From: a virus
Length of the DNA stretch: 21,585 bases
Reading direction: 5' to 3' (one strand)
Virus record (IMG/VR): IMGVR_UViG_3300042507_004948
Coordinates: 1 to 21,585 of that record
Of this stretch, positions 4,882 to 12,994 are shown in pieces. A program made the position numbers and the translations under genes. The notes beneath the pieces were generated by a model. It ran no database searches, was not told the origin of the DNA, and worked only from the letters and a program-made list of their open reading frames with translations. Position 1 is the first letter of the stretch. Each line of letters starts with the position of its first letter.

Positions 4882-5752
4882 CGGTCACCGCCTGTTGACG
4901 CGTGAAGGTGGCGACCGCGTCGCCGCAGACCGTATCGACTTGGCAAATCAGTTCAAAGAACGGCGGCACATATGTCTCGCGCAGAAATGTCGCCCAAACG
5001 CCGTGCGTGAACGCGACGCCCGTCTCGCTCGTCGACTCGCTCGTCCACATCGTGCCTGGGGCGCAGCCGCGCGAGTATGCGAAAGGAGAAGCGGCGTTCC
5101 CTGGCGTGTCAAGTTGCAGCGGGATCATGCCCGACGCGTCCCACGGTTCCGTGGTTGGGTTGCTCGGCAGATTTACATCTGGACAGCGGTAGGTCGTCGT
5201 GACCGTGCCGCTTCCGCTCTTGGCGACGAACCAAAGACCAGATCCGACATCCCAAGTCGAGCCGCCAATGAACCACGGGTAGCATCGAATCTCGGCATCG
5301 ACCGACACCGATCCCTGATACCGCACCTCCGCCAGCCTGAACGCCTGACACACGCTGTCGCAGTCGGGATACCACGGCATCCCGTACTCGCACTCGCCAG
5401 GGGTGTAGCCCTCTGGATACGAGACGGTCACGCTCCCGTTGAGGTACTCGGGAGCCTCGCCGCCGCCCGTCACCGATCCCGACAGCGTGCCGCGATAGAC
5501 CCCGTCTACGCCGCGCGCAAGCGTTCCGACAAGCGAGACGGCGTAGGTGTGCGGCGACAGCACGCCCGCCTGAAAGCGCCACTCCTCCCAACTGCTGCCA
5601 TCGGGCATCCGAAGCGTGTCCGTCACGACGAGCGAGTAGGTGACGGTCACGGACGGCGGCGACGGGCAAGCCCGCCAGATGTCGCAAATCTGCTCGTACG
5701 GAACGCCGAATCCCTCGCAGCAGCAGCCCGCCGACGCTGCGTCCAGAGTCAC
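4874..5752 (-). CDS. cysteine-rich distal tail or virion protein
   Basis: The start is GTG at 5752, overlapping the previous stop as GTGA. The 292-residue product has 13 cysteines, three in a row near residue 10 (GCCCEGFG), which is unusual for a protein assembled in a reducing cytoplasm. The middle is rich in T, S, V and G with beta-strand character (SVTVTYSLVVTDTL, LNGSVTVSYPEGY, SGSGTVTTTYRC). I recognise no named domain. In the order of tail genes it stands where minor tail or receptor-contact proteins usually are. Disulphides formed after release, or metal sites, could stabilise it. Confidence 0.65.
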   Translation of the reverse strand: MTLDAASAGCCCEGFGVPYEQICDIWRACPSPPSVTVTYSLVVTDTLRMPDGSSWEEWRFQAGVLSPHTYAVSLVGTLARGVDGVYRGTLSGSVTGGGEAPEYLNGSVTVSYPEGYTPGECEYGMPWYPDCDSVCQAFRLAEVRYQGSVSVDAEIRCYPWFIGGSTWDVGSGLWFVAKSGSGTVTTTYRCPDVNLPSNPTTEPWDASGMIPLQLDTPGNAASPFAYSRGCAPGTMWTSESTSETGVAFTHGVWATFLRETYVPPFFELICQVDTVCGDAVATFTRQQAVTVA

Positions 5753-6219
5753 GCCTCGACCCCGTAGAGCGTGACCGTGATGCGGTCTGAGTTCGCGGCG
5801 CTGCACCAGATGCGGTCGCCGCTAGTCATGTAGATCGGCCCCTCGTAGCGCGTGGTCGTCTTCCCGTTCGTCGTCACATCGTAGAAGATCGCGTTTGCCG
5901 TGGTCGGCGATTCGCCCGGGCGAGTGTGGTGAAGCCGAAAGTCCGTGTTGTTCGATGTGATCGACGACACATAGAGCACCTCGACGACCGCACTCGACCC
6001 GTTCGGCACTTCGTAAATCTGCTGAATGGCAGTCTTCGCGACCGTCCCCGAGAGCTTGCGGCGCGGGAACGATCTCCATGTGCGCGTGTTGTAGCCGCTC
6101 GGCAGCGTCGAAGCGCGCGAGTCGATGCCGCCGCCCGCCGCAGACGGCGCAAGCGTCTCCTCGCTCGCGGTCGGAGCGGTGAACGACGCGGATTCCTTTC
6201 CTGCTGCTGCTGCCATCAT
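5749..6219 (-). CDS. 156-aa virion-associated protein, beta-rich
   Basis: The first ATG (6219) overlaps the previous stop by four bases; the second (6216) overlaps by one, and either could be used. After an Ala/Ser/Thr-rich N-terminus of about 40 residues the protein is beta-rich. It has a C-terminal pattern known from small phage structural proteins: FRLHHTRPGE, an ANAIFYD strand, GDRIWCSAAN and a closing TVTLYGVEA. Such proteins are usually decoration or minor tail components of unknown exact role. Context places this one among distal tail genes. Confidence 0.65.
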   Translation of the reverse strand: MMAAAAGKESASFTAPTASEETLAPSAAGGGIDSRASTLPSGYNTRTWRSFPRRKLSGTVAKTAIQQIYEVPNGSSAVVEVLYVSSITSNNTDFRLHHTRPGESPTTANAIFYDVTTNGKTTTRYEGPIYMTSGDRIWCSAANSDRITVTLYGVEA

Positions 6220-6944
6220 GGTTCTCCGCTTGGACAGGTGAACGCGTAGCCGTTCGGCATCGAGAATACCCAGAGGTTCGCGGTGGGAACCTTCGACGCA
6301 ACGACGATCACGCCCGTTCGGATAGGTCGGCGGATCGCCGTCACGCCCGCTGGGGGCACGCTGCCGACTCCGATGATGCCGCCATCGTCGGGCCGAATCT
6401 CCGCGATGTTCCACATGGTGTAGGTCGGGCCGAACTCAGTGGCCGTCACGACGCTTCCGAACGGCGGCACGACATCGAAGCCGATCTGCACCTCGCGGCC
6501 CTCGTATCCCCACTGGTACGAGAGGTTGCTCGCGTTCACGCCAGTGATCTTGATCGCCTTCTGCCCGCCGCCGCTGCTTGCGACGATCGCCCACCAAGAC
6601 TGACCCGTCTTCGTGCGGCGCGGAGTGACGAATGCGATCGCGCCCACCGCGTACGCAGCGCCGTCGAGCGAGAACGCGGGCGCGGCTCGAGTGTCTCCGT
6701 CGAGCGTCGAGTTGCGCCCGCCGACCACGACCTCGTAGTCGCCGTCGTCCTTGAGCACGACCTCGCTCCACTGGTACGCGCCGTCGACCGCCGCGCCGAG
6801 CTGCGCAAGGACGAGCGGCCCCGAAGCGATCGGGCGCGCGCCGCCGATCGCGGGCGAAGACGCTTCGATCAGGTCGAAGGCTTCGTTCAGGTGATGCCAC
6901 GCAAGCTCACCGACCTTGCCGTTGTTGAAGCGTGGGAGAGTCAT
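6216..6944 (-). CDS. 242-aa putative minor tail protein
   Basis: I do not recognise a named family. The N-terminus (MTLPRFNNGKVGELAWHHLNEAFDLIE) looks like a short helical anchor. It is followed by a G-, S- and V-rich beta body (LVLAQLGAAVDGAYQWSEVVL, YEVVVGGRNSTLDGD) and ends in PNGYAFTCPSGEP. The start overlaps the previous stop by one base (TGATG). Short N-terminal anchor plus beta body is common in phage tail-surface proteins, so a minor tail or fibre-type role is likely but unproven. Confidence 0.6.
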   Translation of the reverse strand: MTLPRFNNGKVGELAWHHLNEAFDLIEASSPAIGGARPIASGPLVLAQLGAAVDGAYQWSEVVLKDDGDYEVVVGGRNSTLDGDTRAAPAFSLDGAAYAVGAIAFVTPRRTKTGQSWWAIVASSGGGQKAIKITGVNASNLSYQWGYEGREVQIGFDVVPPFGSVVTATEFGPTYTMWNIAEIRPDDGGIIGVGSVPPAGVTAIRRPIRTGVIVVASKVPTANLWVFSMPNGYAFTCPSGEP

Positions 6945-7306
6945 CAGTCCGCGAGGATGTAGTACTGGAGGTTCACGGCGGCGGTGTTCGCGCGCGCGGT
7001 CGGCGCGGTCGTCCCGAGCCGCATGATCGCGGCCTCGCCCGCCTTGAGCTTGGCGAACGCGACGAATGTCGTCGTGCCCGTGCCGATCTCGACGAAGTTC
7101 GTCGGCCCAAGGTTGCGGAAGTACGCGTACCCGGGCGTCGAGACATCGGTGACGCTCAAGGCTTCGCCGCTCGTACCGATGGCCTGAACGCCCCCCGTCG
7201 CGTTCGTGCCAGTCATGTCGACGAGGAGAGTGCCAGGGTCTTCGCGGTGCGCGAGGAACCCCTTGGCGACGGTCATCTTGAGCTGAATGGTGATCTCGTT
7301 TGCCAT
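6944..7306 (-). CDS. 120-aa small virion protein
   Basis: The protein starts MANEITIQLKMTVAKG and has the segments TLLVDMTGTNATGGVQAIGTS, PGYAYFRNLG, TNFVEIG and LKAGEAAIMRL. This set (DMTG, QSIGTSEEAL, G.A.F.NLD.TN.V.I, LKAGE) recurs in many small phage structural proteins. The role is not established, and they probably line or decorate the tail. It overlaps both neighbours by one base, so it is translated by coupling. Confidence 0.65.
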   Translation of the reverse strand: MANEITIQLKMTVAKGFLAHREDPGTLLVDMTGTNATGGVQAIGTSGEALSVTDVSTPGYAYFRNLGPTNFVEIGTGTTTFVAFAKLKAGEAAIMRLGTTAPTARANTAAVNLQYYILAD

Positions 7307-8136
7307 CAGAAGTTCTCGCTCAATGCGTTGAAGTCGGTGAAGTCGGGGAACGGCTGCTCAAACGCCACGGTCGCCGCGCGCAGGATGCCGGGGCTTGCCT
7401 CGCTCAAGAGCACCTGTCCGTCCGCGCCACGGCGCGGGACTTGGATGAGGTGCATCTGCGCGTCCTGCGCGAAGTAGTGCGTGAGGCTCACCTTGTCGAG
7501 CGCGACACGCTGCGCCTTTGCGCCCTTGTAGACGACCTGTCCGCGCGGCGCGCCCTGAAAGTCGACCGCGTTGCGCGTGCCGCGCACGGCGCGGATGTTC
7601 AGGCTGCGGTCGGGGATCGTCTCGAGCGCGACCGTCTCGGTGAACTCGATCGTCGAGAAGAACGCGAGGACGCTCAGGGGAAGCCCTGCGCTGTCGACCT
7701 TGCGTCCGCCGATGTCCGATTGCAGGACATTTGGAGAGCCGAACGGGGGAAGCAGGAGTCCTGGGTTCGTGCGCCAGACATCGCGGAACTCCGCGCTCCA
7801 GTCGATCGAGAACTGGGTGTACCCGATCTCGAGCGGCTGAAACTGGAACGGTTCGCCGTTCTCGTAGTTCCACTCGAGGTTCCAGACTCCGCTACCGTCT
7901 TCGCGCGCGGTGATGCTGTACGAGCGCGCGTAGATGCCGATCTCCTCGGGGAACAGCGAGTTTCGCACGGGGATGTCGACGGAGCCGACAGTCGTTCCGA
8001 ACGCCTCGCGGACTCGCGCGGGAGTCGTGATCGGCACTGCGTCGTCCCAGATGGCGAATCGGCGCGTGGCGGAAATCTTGCCACCGCTGTAGTTCATGTT
8101 TCGCGTTTCCTGAAGTTCGATCGCTGCAAGTGCCAT
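7306..8136 (-). CDS. 276-aa putative distal tail or baseplate protein
   Basis: This gene follows the tape measure gene directly (one-base TGATG overlap), where siphoviruses encode the distal tail protein or tail-tip component. The sequence is beta-rich with many aromatic residues (VWNLEWNYENGEPFQFQPLEIGYTQF, FRDVWRTNPGLLLPPFG). I see no motif that fixes the family. The function is inferred from order alone. Confidence 0.6.
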   Translation of the reverse strand: MALAAIELQETRNMNYSGGKISATRRFAIWDDAVPITTPARVREAFGTTVGSVDIPVRNSLFPEEIGIYARSYSITAREDGSGVWNLEWNYENGEPFQFQPLEIGYTQFSIDWSAEFRDVWRTNPGLLLPPFGSPNVLQSDIGGRKVDSAGLPLSVLAFFSTIEFTETVALETIPDRSLNIRAVRGTRNAVDFQGAPRGQVVYKGAKAQRVALDKVSLTHYFAQDAQMHLIQVPRRGADGQVLLSEASPGILRAATVAFEQPFPDFTDFNALSENF

Positions 8137-9404
8137 CAGGTGAACCCTCCGCTTGCGGCTTGCGCCTTGATCGACTCAAGAGCCTTCACCATTCGCTCGT
8201 CGTTGCGCTTCTTGTCGGCGGCGGGGTACGCGTCGAAAGAGAACGATCCGAGCGCGGTGGCCGCGCTTCCGATTCCAGCCGACTGCGCCGATCGGCGCTC
8301 CTCCTCGAACGCACGCTGCCGCTCTTCGATCTCGACGCGTATCTGTTCCATGCGCTCCGCATGAGCTTCGGCGGCGACGCGCTTTTCCTCGTCAGCCTCC
8401 TGATTGCGAAGGTACTTCTTGTATGCGAACTGGTCGCGGATCAGGTTCTCCGCATCGGCGAGAACCTTCTTGAACGCATCCTGCTCCTCCGCGCTGCCGA
8501 TCAGTCCGCCGCGCTCGTCGGCCCCGTACTGCTCGTAGATGCGGTTGCGCTCCTTCTGGATCTCGCGCTCAAGCTCGATGGCGAGCGCGGCCTCCTCGTT
8601 GCCCGCTTCGCGCGCGTTGCCCGCGCGGTACTCGGCCTCGAAGTCGAGGTTCTTCTCTATGAGGTCGCGCTCGAGGCGGGATGTCACCTGACCCGTGCGC
8701 ATGATCCCGTCGACGCGATCCTTTTCCCGCTTCGCGTCTGCTGCACGCGCTTCTTCGACCCGCTTCTCTTCAAGCGCCAGCTTCTCCTGATGCGCCTCGT
8801 TCTCCGCGATCATGTTGCGCTCGTAGTCGAGGTCGATCATTCGCTGCAATGACGCGTCACGCGTGCCGCTGCCTCCGAGCGCATCCCAAAGGGAATCGGA
8901 AATCGCGCGACCGATGTCGAACGCAGCGCCGATTACGGGAGTTGACGAGAGCGCGTCGGCAAACGCCTCTCCGAGCGTCTTGTCGCCACGGATGGCATCT
9001 GCAAGCGAGCGCATCGCCTTGTCGGCCATGCCGATACCGACCACCTGACCGAATATCTGCCCGAGCTTGCGGTCGCTGAACTCGCGTTCAAGGAACGAAG
9101 TCGCTTCCTTGGCGAGCACTGGCGCTGCCGCGCGACCGACCGCCGTTCCCATCTTGACCCCCACGGGGCGCATCCGCTCCGTCGCGCGCTCGACGCCTTC
9201 GTGGACTGCCTTCGACACGGCCCGCGCGATCGGCGCAACGGCCTTGTCGCCGACATCCTCGCTCATCACCATCCCGACCTCGCCACGGAACGCCTTCGCG
9301 GCGCGCTGCCCCGCCGCGAGGAACGCGCGCTCGATGCCGTCGAACTGCGCCTCGAGCGCCTTCATGTCCGCTTCGATGGAGACTTGGAGTTGCGCGGGGT
9401 TCAT
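8136..9404 (-). CDS. tape measure protein (short)
   Basis: The tape measure protein sets tail length and is injected with the DNA. This one has 422 residues. It begins with a helical N-terminus (LQVSIEADMKALEAQFDGIERAFL), then a G- and A-rich central part with hydrophobic helices (KLGQIFGQVVGIGMADKAM, PVIGAAFDIGRAISDSLW), then a long charged coiled-coil region from about residue 190 to 395 (for example EKLALEEKRVEEARAADAKREKDR). Its place after the frameshifted chaperone pair is diagnostic. At about 1.5 angstroms per residue the tail would be near 63 nm. The ATG at 9404 lies two bases after the stop of the upstream frame. Confidence 0.8.
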   Translation of the reverse strand: MNPAQLQVSIEADMKALEAQFDGIERAFLAAGQRAAKAFRGEVGMVMSEDVGDKAVAPIARAVSKAVHEGVERATERMRPVGVKMGTAVGRAAAPVLAKEATSFLEREFSDRKLGQIFGQVVGIGMADKAMRSLADAIRGDKTLGEAFADALSSTPVIGAAFDIGRAISDSLWDALGGSGTRDASLQRMIDLDYERNMIAENEAHQEKLALEEKRVEEARAADAKREKDRVDGIMRTGQVTSRLERDLIEKNLDFEAEYRAGNAREAGNEEAALAIELEREIQKERNRIYEQYGADERGGLIGSAEEQDAFKKVLADAENLIRDQFAYKKYLRNQEADEEKRVAAEAHAERMEQIRVEIEERQRAFEEERRSAQSAGIGSAATALGSFSFDAYPAADKKRNDERMVKALESIKAQAASGGFT

Positions 9405-9406
9405 GG

Positions 9407-9595
9407 CTAGGACAGGTATCGGCGCGACCTGTCTCCGCGTTCAGCGCCCTCGTACCCGCGCACGGCGAGGACGAGATGCCGATCGAACTCCCAGCAGCAA
9501 AGGTCAAGCGGGTTGCCGAGTCCTGGCGCTGACCGCGCGATGATGTGCGCTTCCGCGATGGGGTCGCGCTCCATCGGCGGCGCAGCGCCTACCCG
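9407..9595 (-). CDS. downstream part of the tail-assembly chaperone, reached by a -1 frameshift
   Basis: This is the counterpart of lambda T. After a -1 slip on GGGAAAC the frame gives 62 residues (from RVGAAPP on) and ends two bases before the tape measure start, so the fusion would have about 192 residues. An ATG at 9574 could also start a separate 55-residue peptide, but it has no good ribosome binding site. The segment contains EAHIIARSAPG, DLCCWEFDRHLVLA and ends SRRYLS. A tryptophan/cysteine-containing stretch of this kind is common in the T part of phage tail chaperones. In lambda the G and GT proteins keep the tape measure soluble and recruit tube subunits. Confidence 0.7.
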   Translation of the reverse strand, partial: RVGAAPPMERDPIAEAHIIARSAPGLGNPLDLCCWEFDRHLVLAVRGYEGAERGDRSRRYLS

Positions 9596-9984
9596 TTTCC
9601 CCGCTCGTCGCCTTCCATCTCCTCGGTGTCGATGCCGAGCGCCTCGAGACAGGTGCGCGCCAGTTCGCGCGGAGCGACCTTGTCGGCGTAAGACAGCGCG
9701 GAATCGACGCTGCCCATTGCGACGCTCAGGACTCGGATAGCGCCGTGGATGCTGTAGCAGTCCATGTAGAGCGCGCCCGCGCTCATGGCCTTGCGCCGCG
9801 CCTCGGCGATGTGCGCCGCAGCGTCGGACTTCGGCATCTCGGCGAGCTTCGCGTCCTCCGCCGCCTGCCGCACGCGCTCGAACGCAAGGTCTTCCGTGAT
9901 CGCGAGGCGCTCGCGCACCGTGATCGGTCGCACCTTGAACCTCTCGCCGCGAGCCTCCACCGTCCATTCGGACATCCGAATCAT
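9589..9984 (-). CDS. tail assembly chaperone (lambda G-like)
   Basis: This 131-residue protein is encoded between the tube and tape measure genes, the usual place of the chaperone. It has a beta N-terminus (WTVEARGERFKVRPITVRERL), a helical body, and an acidic C-terminus (LEALGIDTEEMEGDERGNG). The stop codon comes six bases after a GGGAAAC slippery heptamer, so most ribosomes would make the short form and some the longer G-T fusion. The ATG at 9984 overlaps the upstream stop by four bases; MSEW at 9975 is a possible later start. Homology to named families is weak by eye. Position and slip site carry the call. Confidence 0.75.
   Translation of the reverse strand: MIRMSEWTVEARGERFKVRPITVRERLAITEDLAFERVRQAAEDAKLAEMPKSDAAAHIAEARRKAMSAGALYMDCYSIHGAIRVLSVAMGSVDSALSYADKVAPRELARTCLEALGIDTEEMEGDERGNG
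9595..9601 (-). promoter_or_regulatory. -1 ribosomal frameshift site GGGAAAC
   Basis: On the minus strand the zero-frame codons read (cg)G GGA AAC, an exact X XXY YYZ heptamer. Three codons of the zero frame (GGA AAC GGG) precede the TAG. In the -1 frame the reading continues to 9407. Downstream structures are available: GGCG-CTG-CGCC (9589-9579) and a six-bp stem CGATGG/CCATCG (9576-9571 with 9561-9556). Lambda uses GGGAAAG at the same place. Confidence 0.75.
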
Positions 9985-10253
9985 GTTCGCATCCTCCGCA
10001 TACGCGCGAGGAACGCGTCTGCGGGCGACAGGTCGAGCGACCTGTCCGAAGCCCGCCGCGCCCTCGCGAAGTCGATCTGAGCCATGCCCACGCGCTCGGC
10101 TGCAAGGGCGTACGCGACGGCCTGTTCCTCGGTGACCGTGCCAGGGGAAATGCGCCTGTTCCGCACCGCGCCGTTGCGATGGACAATCGTCACGACCCAA
10201 TCCGAGTCGCTGGGCGCGAACACTTCCGCAACCGATCTGAGGTCAGGAATCAT
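9981..10253 (-). CDS. 90-aa unknown tail-region protein
   Basis: The ATG at 10253 overlaps the tube gene's stop by one base (TGATG) and is preferred to a TTG twelve bases upstream. The protein has a beta N-terminal half (WVVTIVHRNGAVRNRRISPG), an alanine-rich helix (EEQAVAYALAAERVGM) and a basic C-terminus (AFLARMRRMRT). It lies between tube and chaperone genes, so a tail assembly function is likely. No family is recognised. Confidence 0.65.
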   Translation of the reverse strand: MIPDLRSVAEVFAPSDSDWVVTIVHRNGAVRNRRISPGTVTEEQAVAYALAAERVGMAQIDFARARRASDRSLDLSPADAFLARMRRMRT

Positions 10254-10678
10254 CACACAAGCCAAGTCACGACAGGCGCAACGCCATCGGCGTTCGAGAA
10301 GTTGCAGGACAGCGTCGAGTCGGCGGTCTTGTCGACGGCGAATGCAAACCCGTTGAAGATGCAGTTCGCCGCAATCCGCGCGTCGTTGGTGCCCGCCGAC
10401 ACATCGAACAGGGTCAGGGTCAGCGCGGCGGTCGCAGTCGCGACGAAGAAGTTCGTCGTGGTCGTGCTAGCCGTCGTGTCCACCCCGGGCACGCCGCTCA
10501 GGCTTCCCGTGAGGTCGAGCATCCCGAGACGACGGCGACGGCCCGTGTCCGCAAAGCCCGTCAGATCGGACTCTGGGCGCTCGAGCGTCGCGCTATAGCT
10601 GCGGACTTGAACGACCGTGCCGCCCGAAGGCATTGTGACGGCTCCATCGTTCCCGATCAGATAGGTGTTGACAGGCAT
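10253..10678 (-). CDS. major tail (tube) protein
   Basis: This 141-residue protein is rich in T, S, V and A with strong beta character (GGTVVQVRSYSATLERPESDLTGF, MLDLTGSLSG, AALTLTLFDVS). The tube family normally has a beta-sandwich that stacks as hexameric rings. It lies after the tail terminator and before the chaperone and tape measure genes. A ribosome binding site (GAGGAAACACCCATG) is present and there is a ten-base spacer upstream, one of the few in this operon, as expected for a highly expressed gene. Its size matches short tube proteins. Confidence 0.75.
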   Translation of the reverse strand: MPVNTYLIGNDGAVTMPSGGTVVQVRSYSATLERPESDLTGFADTGRRRRLGMLDLTGSLSGVPGVDTTASTTTTNFFVATATAALTLTLFDVSAGTNDARIAANCIFNGFAFAVDKTADSTLSCNFSNADGVAPVVTWLV

Positions 10679-10688
10679 GGGTGTTTCC

Positions 10689-11081
10689 TCAGATGTCGAA
10701 GGCCGTCACGCGGTACGACTCTTGAATCGTCCAAGAGTCGTCTGCGAATGAGGGCACGCCCGCCGCCGCGCGGATGAAGACGGCGCGGTCGAAGCCCGTC
10801 ACCGTCAGCGGAGCGGCCAGCGCCGCCGACAGCGCGGACGCGGCGGCGTGAATGTCCTGCGTTCCGCTGTTCGCGAAGAAGAACTGGAACACGACATCCA
10901 TCGTGTGCCGCTTCGCGGTGTTCATGTTGTCGATCCTGTAGTTCTCGGCGCGGTAGACGAGGAGCGGAAGCGCCGCGTTTGACGGGCCGACATCGAGGTA
11001 GATGCGGCTCGACACGATCGCGATCAGCCCTGCGTCCGCTGTCAACCGCGTCTTGAGCGCGTTGAGGATCGACTGACTCAT
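10689..11081 (-). CDS. tail terminator / tail completion protein (DUF3168-like)
   Basis: The 130-residue protein opens ILNALKTRLTADAGLIAIVSSRIYLDVG and goes on to ALPLLVYRAEN and a TMDVVFQFFF strand, then helix IHAAASALSAAL. This pattern (short helix, IY strand, PLLVY, then VxF strands) is that of phage tail completion proteins which cap the tube at the head end. The ATG at 11081 overlaps the previous stop by four bases. Longer readings upstream in this frame would run inside the neck gene and are not used. Confidence 0.7.
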   Translation of the reverse strand: MSQSILNALKTRLTADAGLIAIVSSRIYLDVGPSNAALPLLVYRAENYRIDNMNTAKRHTMDVVFQFFFANSGTQDIHAAASALSAALAAPLTVTGFDRAVFIRAAAGVPSFADDSWTIQESYRVTAFDI

Positions 11082-11605
11082 GTCGCGTTCGGGCGAAACA
11101 GCCCGCTCCTTCGGTAGCGGTTCATCTGCCGCGCGATCTCGTCGCGCATGATCTTGACCGCCGAGTTGCTGACAGCCGCCATCACGGGCCTGATGTACGG
11201 GCGCGGCTTCATGCGCGCCGTTCCGAACTCGAGGAACCTCGCGTACTTCAGGTTCGACCCGAATGAAAGCGATACCCCAGTGCTTGTCATGCTCATGCCG
11301 AGCGTCGAATCGGACGAACCCGAGACCGACATTCCGTTTGGAACAAGCGTCCAACTGGCGCGAAGCCTGTTCGTGTTGACTGCGGGCGGTTGACCAGGGG
11401 CCGAGGCGACATGGATTCCGCGTGCGCGAAGATTCCTGCCGCCCTTCTTTCCACCGCTGACGCGGTATCGGCGACCCGTGCCCCGCTTGCTCAGTTCCTT
11501 GCGCACGATCCTCGACGCGACAAGCCTCACGGCGTTCGCGCCACTGACCATGCCTTGGCGCATGGCAATCCGAATCCCGTCGCGATCCATCGCGAACTTC
11601 GTCAC
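11078..11605 (-). CDS. HK97 gp10-like neck / tail completion protein
   Basis: The C-terminal half carries the family signature YARFLEFGTARMKPRPYIRPVM (about residues 121-142), and the middle has APGQPPAVNTNRLRASW as in HK97 gp10-type proteins. The N-terminus is helical and basic (RLVASRIVRKELSKRGTGRRYRVSGGKKGGR). These proteins join the completed head to the tail. The gene overlaps both neighbours by four bases (ATGA). Confidence 0.8.
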   Translation of the reverse strand: MTKFAMDRDGIRIAMRQGMVSGANAVRLVASRIVRKELSKRGTGRRYRVSGGKKGGRNLRARGIHVASAPGQPPAVNTNRLRASWTLVPNGMSVSGSSDSTLGMSMTSTGVSLSFGSNLKYARFLEFGTARMKPRPYIRPVMAAVSNSAVKIMRDEIARQMNRYRRSGLFRPNAT

Positions 11606-11970
11606 GATGCCACCTCAACCGCGTCGACGGCGGTCATGCTCAGGTGCGGCGCGGCCTGAGTCAGCCCCAGTTCGCCAGGGTTCACCGCGCCGATGACGCG
11701 GTAGTTCCGCGCCGTCGTCGCGAGGCTGTCGCGCACCTCGTCGTCGATGCGGACATCCACCGCGCCCTCGAGGTAGATCGTGCAGGAGGTGCGCCCGTCC
11801 ATGCGGCCTTGCGCGACATCGCTCGACTGCGTCGTCGGCTGCACGAACCCCTTGACGCAGCACACCGCGGCGTAGGTGCGCGTGACCTCGCCATCGGACG
11901 CGACTCCGACCGTGGGTCGGTAGACCCACAGCTTGCGCCCGAACCGCGCGACGAGGCCGCCGATGCTCAC
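11602..11970 (-). CDS. head-tail joining (stopper) protein
   Basis: A GTG at 11970 overlaps the adaptor gene's stop as GTGA and gives 122 residues. The pattern LVARFGRKLWVYRPTVGVASDGEVTRTY, then VKGFVQPTTQ, YLEGAVDVRIDDEVRD and NYRVIGAVNPGE is that of the phage head-tail joining family (SPP1 gp16 / HK97 gp9 type). That family is a small beta-barrel that closes the portal after packaging. No ATG is available nearer the N-terminus. Confidence 0.75.
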   Translation of the reverse strand: MSIGGLVARFGRKLWVYRPTVGVASDGEVTRTYAAVCCVKGFVQPTTQSSDVAQGRMDGRTSCTIYLEGAVDVRIDDEVRDSLATTARNYRVIGAVNPGELGLTQAAPHLSMTAVDAVEVAS

Positions 11971-12776
11971 CGAAGCCTCCGATACGGGCCAAGCAGCCCC
12001 TCGATCTCGCGGCTCATGTCCTCGCCCGAGCGCCTCGAGTACGAGTAGCCGCCAAGCGATTCGGACGCGACCGAGGAATCCCGCGTCCGATCGCGGAAGA
12101 AGTTCGCCGTCATCGTCAGTGTCGCGTGCACGACATCGGCGGGGATCACCGCATAGCCGCCCGTGTAGTCCACAAGCACGCTCTGGTACTGGTCGAGCGA
12201 TCGCCCGTAGACGATGCCGCGCTCCTCGTCCAGATGCCAATCGCCGATGGCCTCCGTGTACCCGAGCAGCGCCGCGCCCGCCTGCCGCGTGTCCACGCCC
12301 GCCGCGCGCGCGAGGTAGCGGCTCGGCGCGGCCACGCCCGCCGTGGCGCTGAAGCCCGCCACGGCGTTCGCAGCCGCCGCGAGGAGCGCCGAGGTCGGAT
12401 AGGTGTCGAGCGATAGCACATTGTCCCAGACGGCCCCAGACGCATCCATGCGCCGCAGTTTGAGCGACCCGTCGAGCACTGACGCTGTCGCGATCACATC
12501 GGTCGTGTTCGTGCTCTTGACGGTCAGCATGATGTCGCGGGCGACCCCGACGAACGCCACCTGAGTCACGGGCTGATTGCGGAGGACGAGCCGCTCGCCG
12601 CCGCCGTCCTTGACCTCGTAGTACCGCTGCGACACGAAGACCCGCCCGCAGTAGCGGTCGACCCACTCGGACGCGCGTTCGAGGCAGGAGTCGAGGATCG
12701 CGTCGGTGTCCTGAGAGGTGATCCCGAGGAACGCCTTTGCGTCGGAGAGCGATGCGTGTGCGAGTGCTGATGCCAT
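11967..12776 (-). CDS. head-tail connector adaptor (gp6-like)
   Basis: The N-terminus has the adaptor pattern: SDAKAFLGITSQDTDAILDSCLERASEWVDRYCGRVFVSQRYYE. This is the L.FLgI...D..L...I..A......CGR form of gp6-type connector proteins that form a ring below the portal. At 269 residues it is longer than the usual 100-200. The central part has beta strands, and the C-terminus has VHATLTMTANFFRDRTRDSSV and LLGPYRRLR, as expected of the family. The start overlaps the previous stop by one base (TGATG). Confidence 0.8.
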   Translation of the reverse strand: MASALAHASLSDAKAFLGITSQDTDAILDSCLERASEWVDRYCGRVFVSQRYYEVKDGGGERLVLRNQPVTQVAFVGVARDIMLTVKSTNTTDVIATASVLDGSLKLRRMDASGAVWDNVLSLDTYPTSALLAAAANAVAGFSATAGVAAPSRYLARAAGVDTRQAGAALLGYTEAIGDWHLDEERGIVYGRSLDQYQSVLVDYTGGYAVIPADVVHATLTMTANFFRDRTRDSSVASESLGGYSYSRRSGEDMSREIEGLLGPYRRLR

Positions 12777-12994
12777 CAGGTCTTCCTCTGCCTTCTCTTC
12801 GGCACGGCGGCGAGTTGAGCCGCGTCCTCAAACAGCGGCGCGGGCTGAACGAGCCGCTCGGCGCTGCCGCTTGCGACGAGCTTCTCGGCGATGCGCTCGT
12901 CAACCTCCACAATGCAGCCTGGCCTCAGATCACGCCGCCCGTGCAGCGCCTCCCAGACGGCGCAGTTGCGGCGGATGACTAGTAGGTTGCGCAT
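12776..12994 (-). CDS. 72-aa connector-region accessory protein
   Basis: The ATG at 12994 has GGGAGG eight bases upstream and overlaps the end of the glycosyltransferase gene by 16 bases. The body (LRPGCIVEVDERIAEKLVASGSAERL) shows the phrase pG..VeVde..A..Lva.G.Ae, common in small phage proteins encoded near the connector genes. The C-terminus is basic (VPKRRQRKT). The function is unknown. A longer reading beginning at 13066 is not supported by a ribosome binding site. Confidence 0.7.
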   Translation of the reverse strand: MRNLLVIRRNCAVWEALHGRRDLRPGCIVEVDERIAEKLVASGSAERLVQPAPLFEDAAQLAAVPKRRQRKT

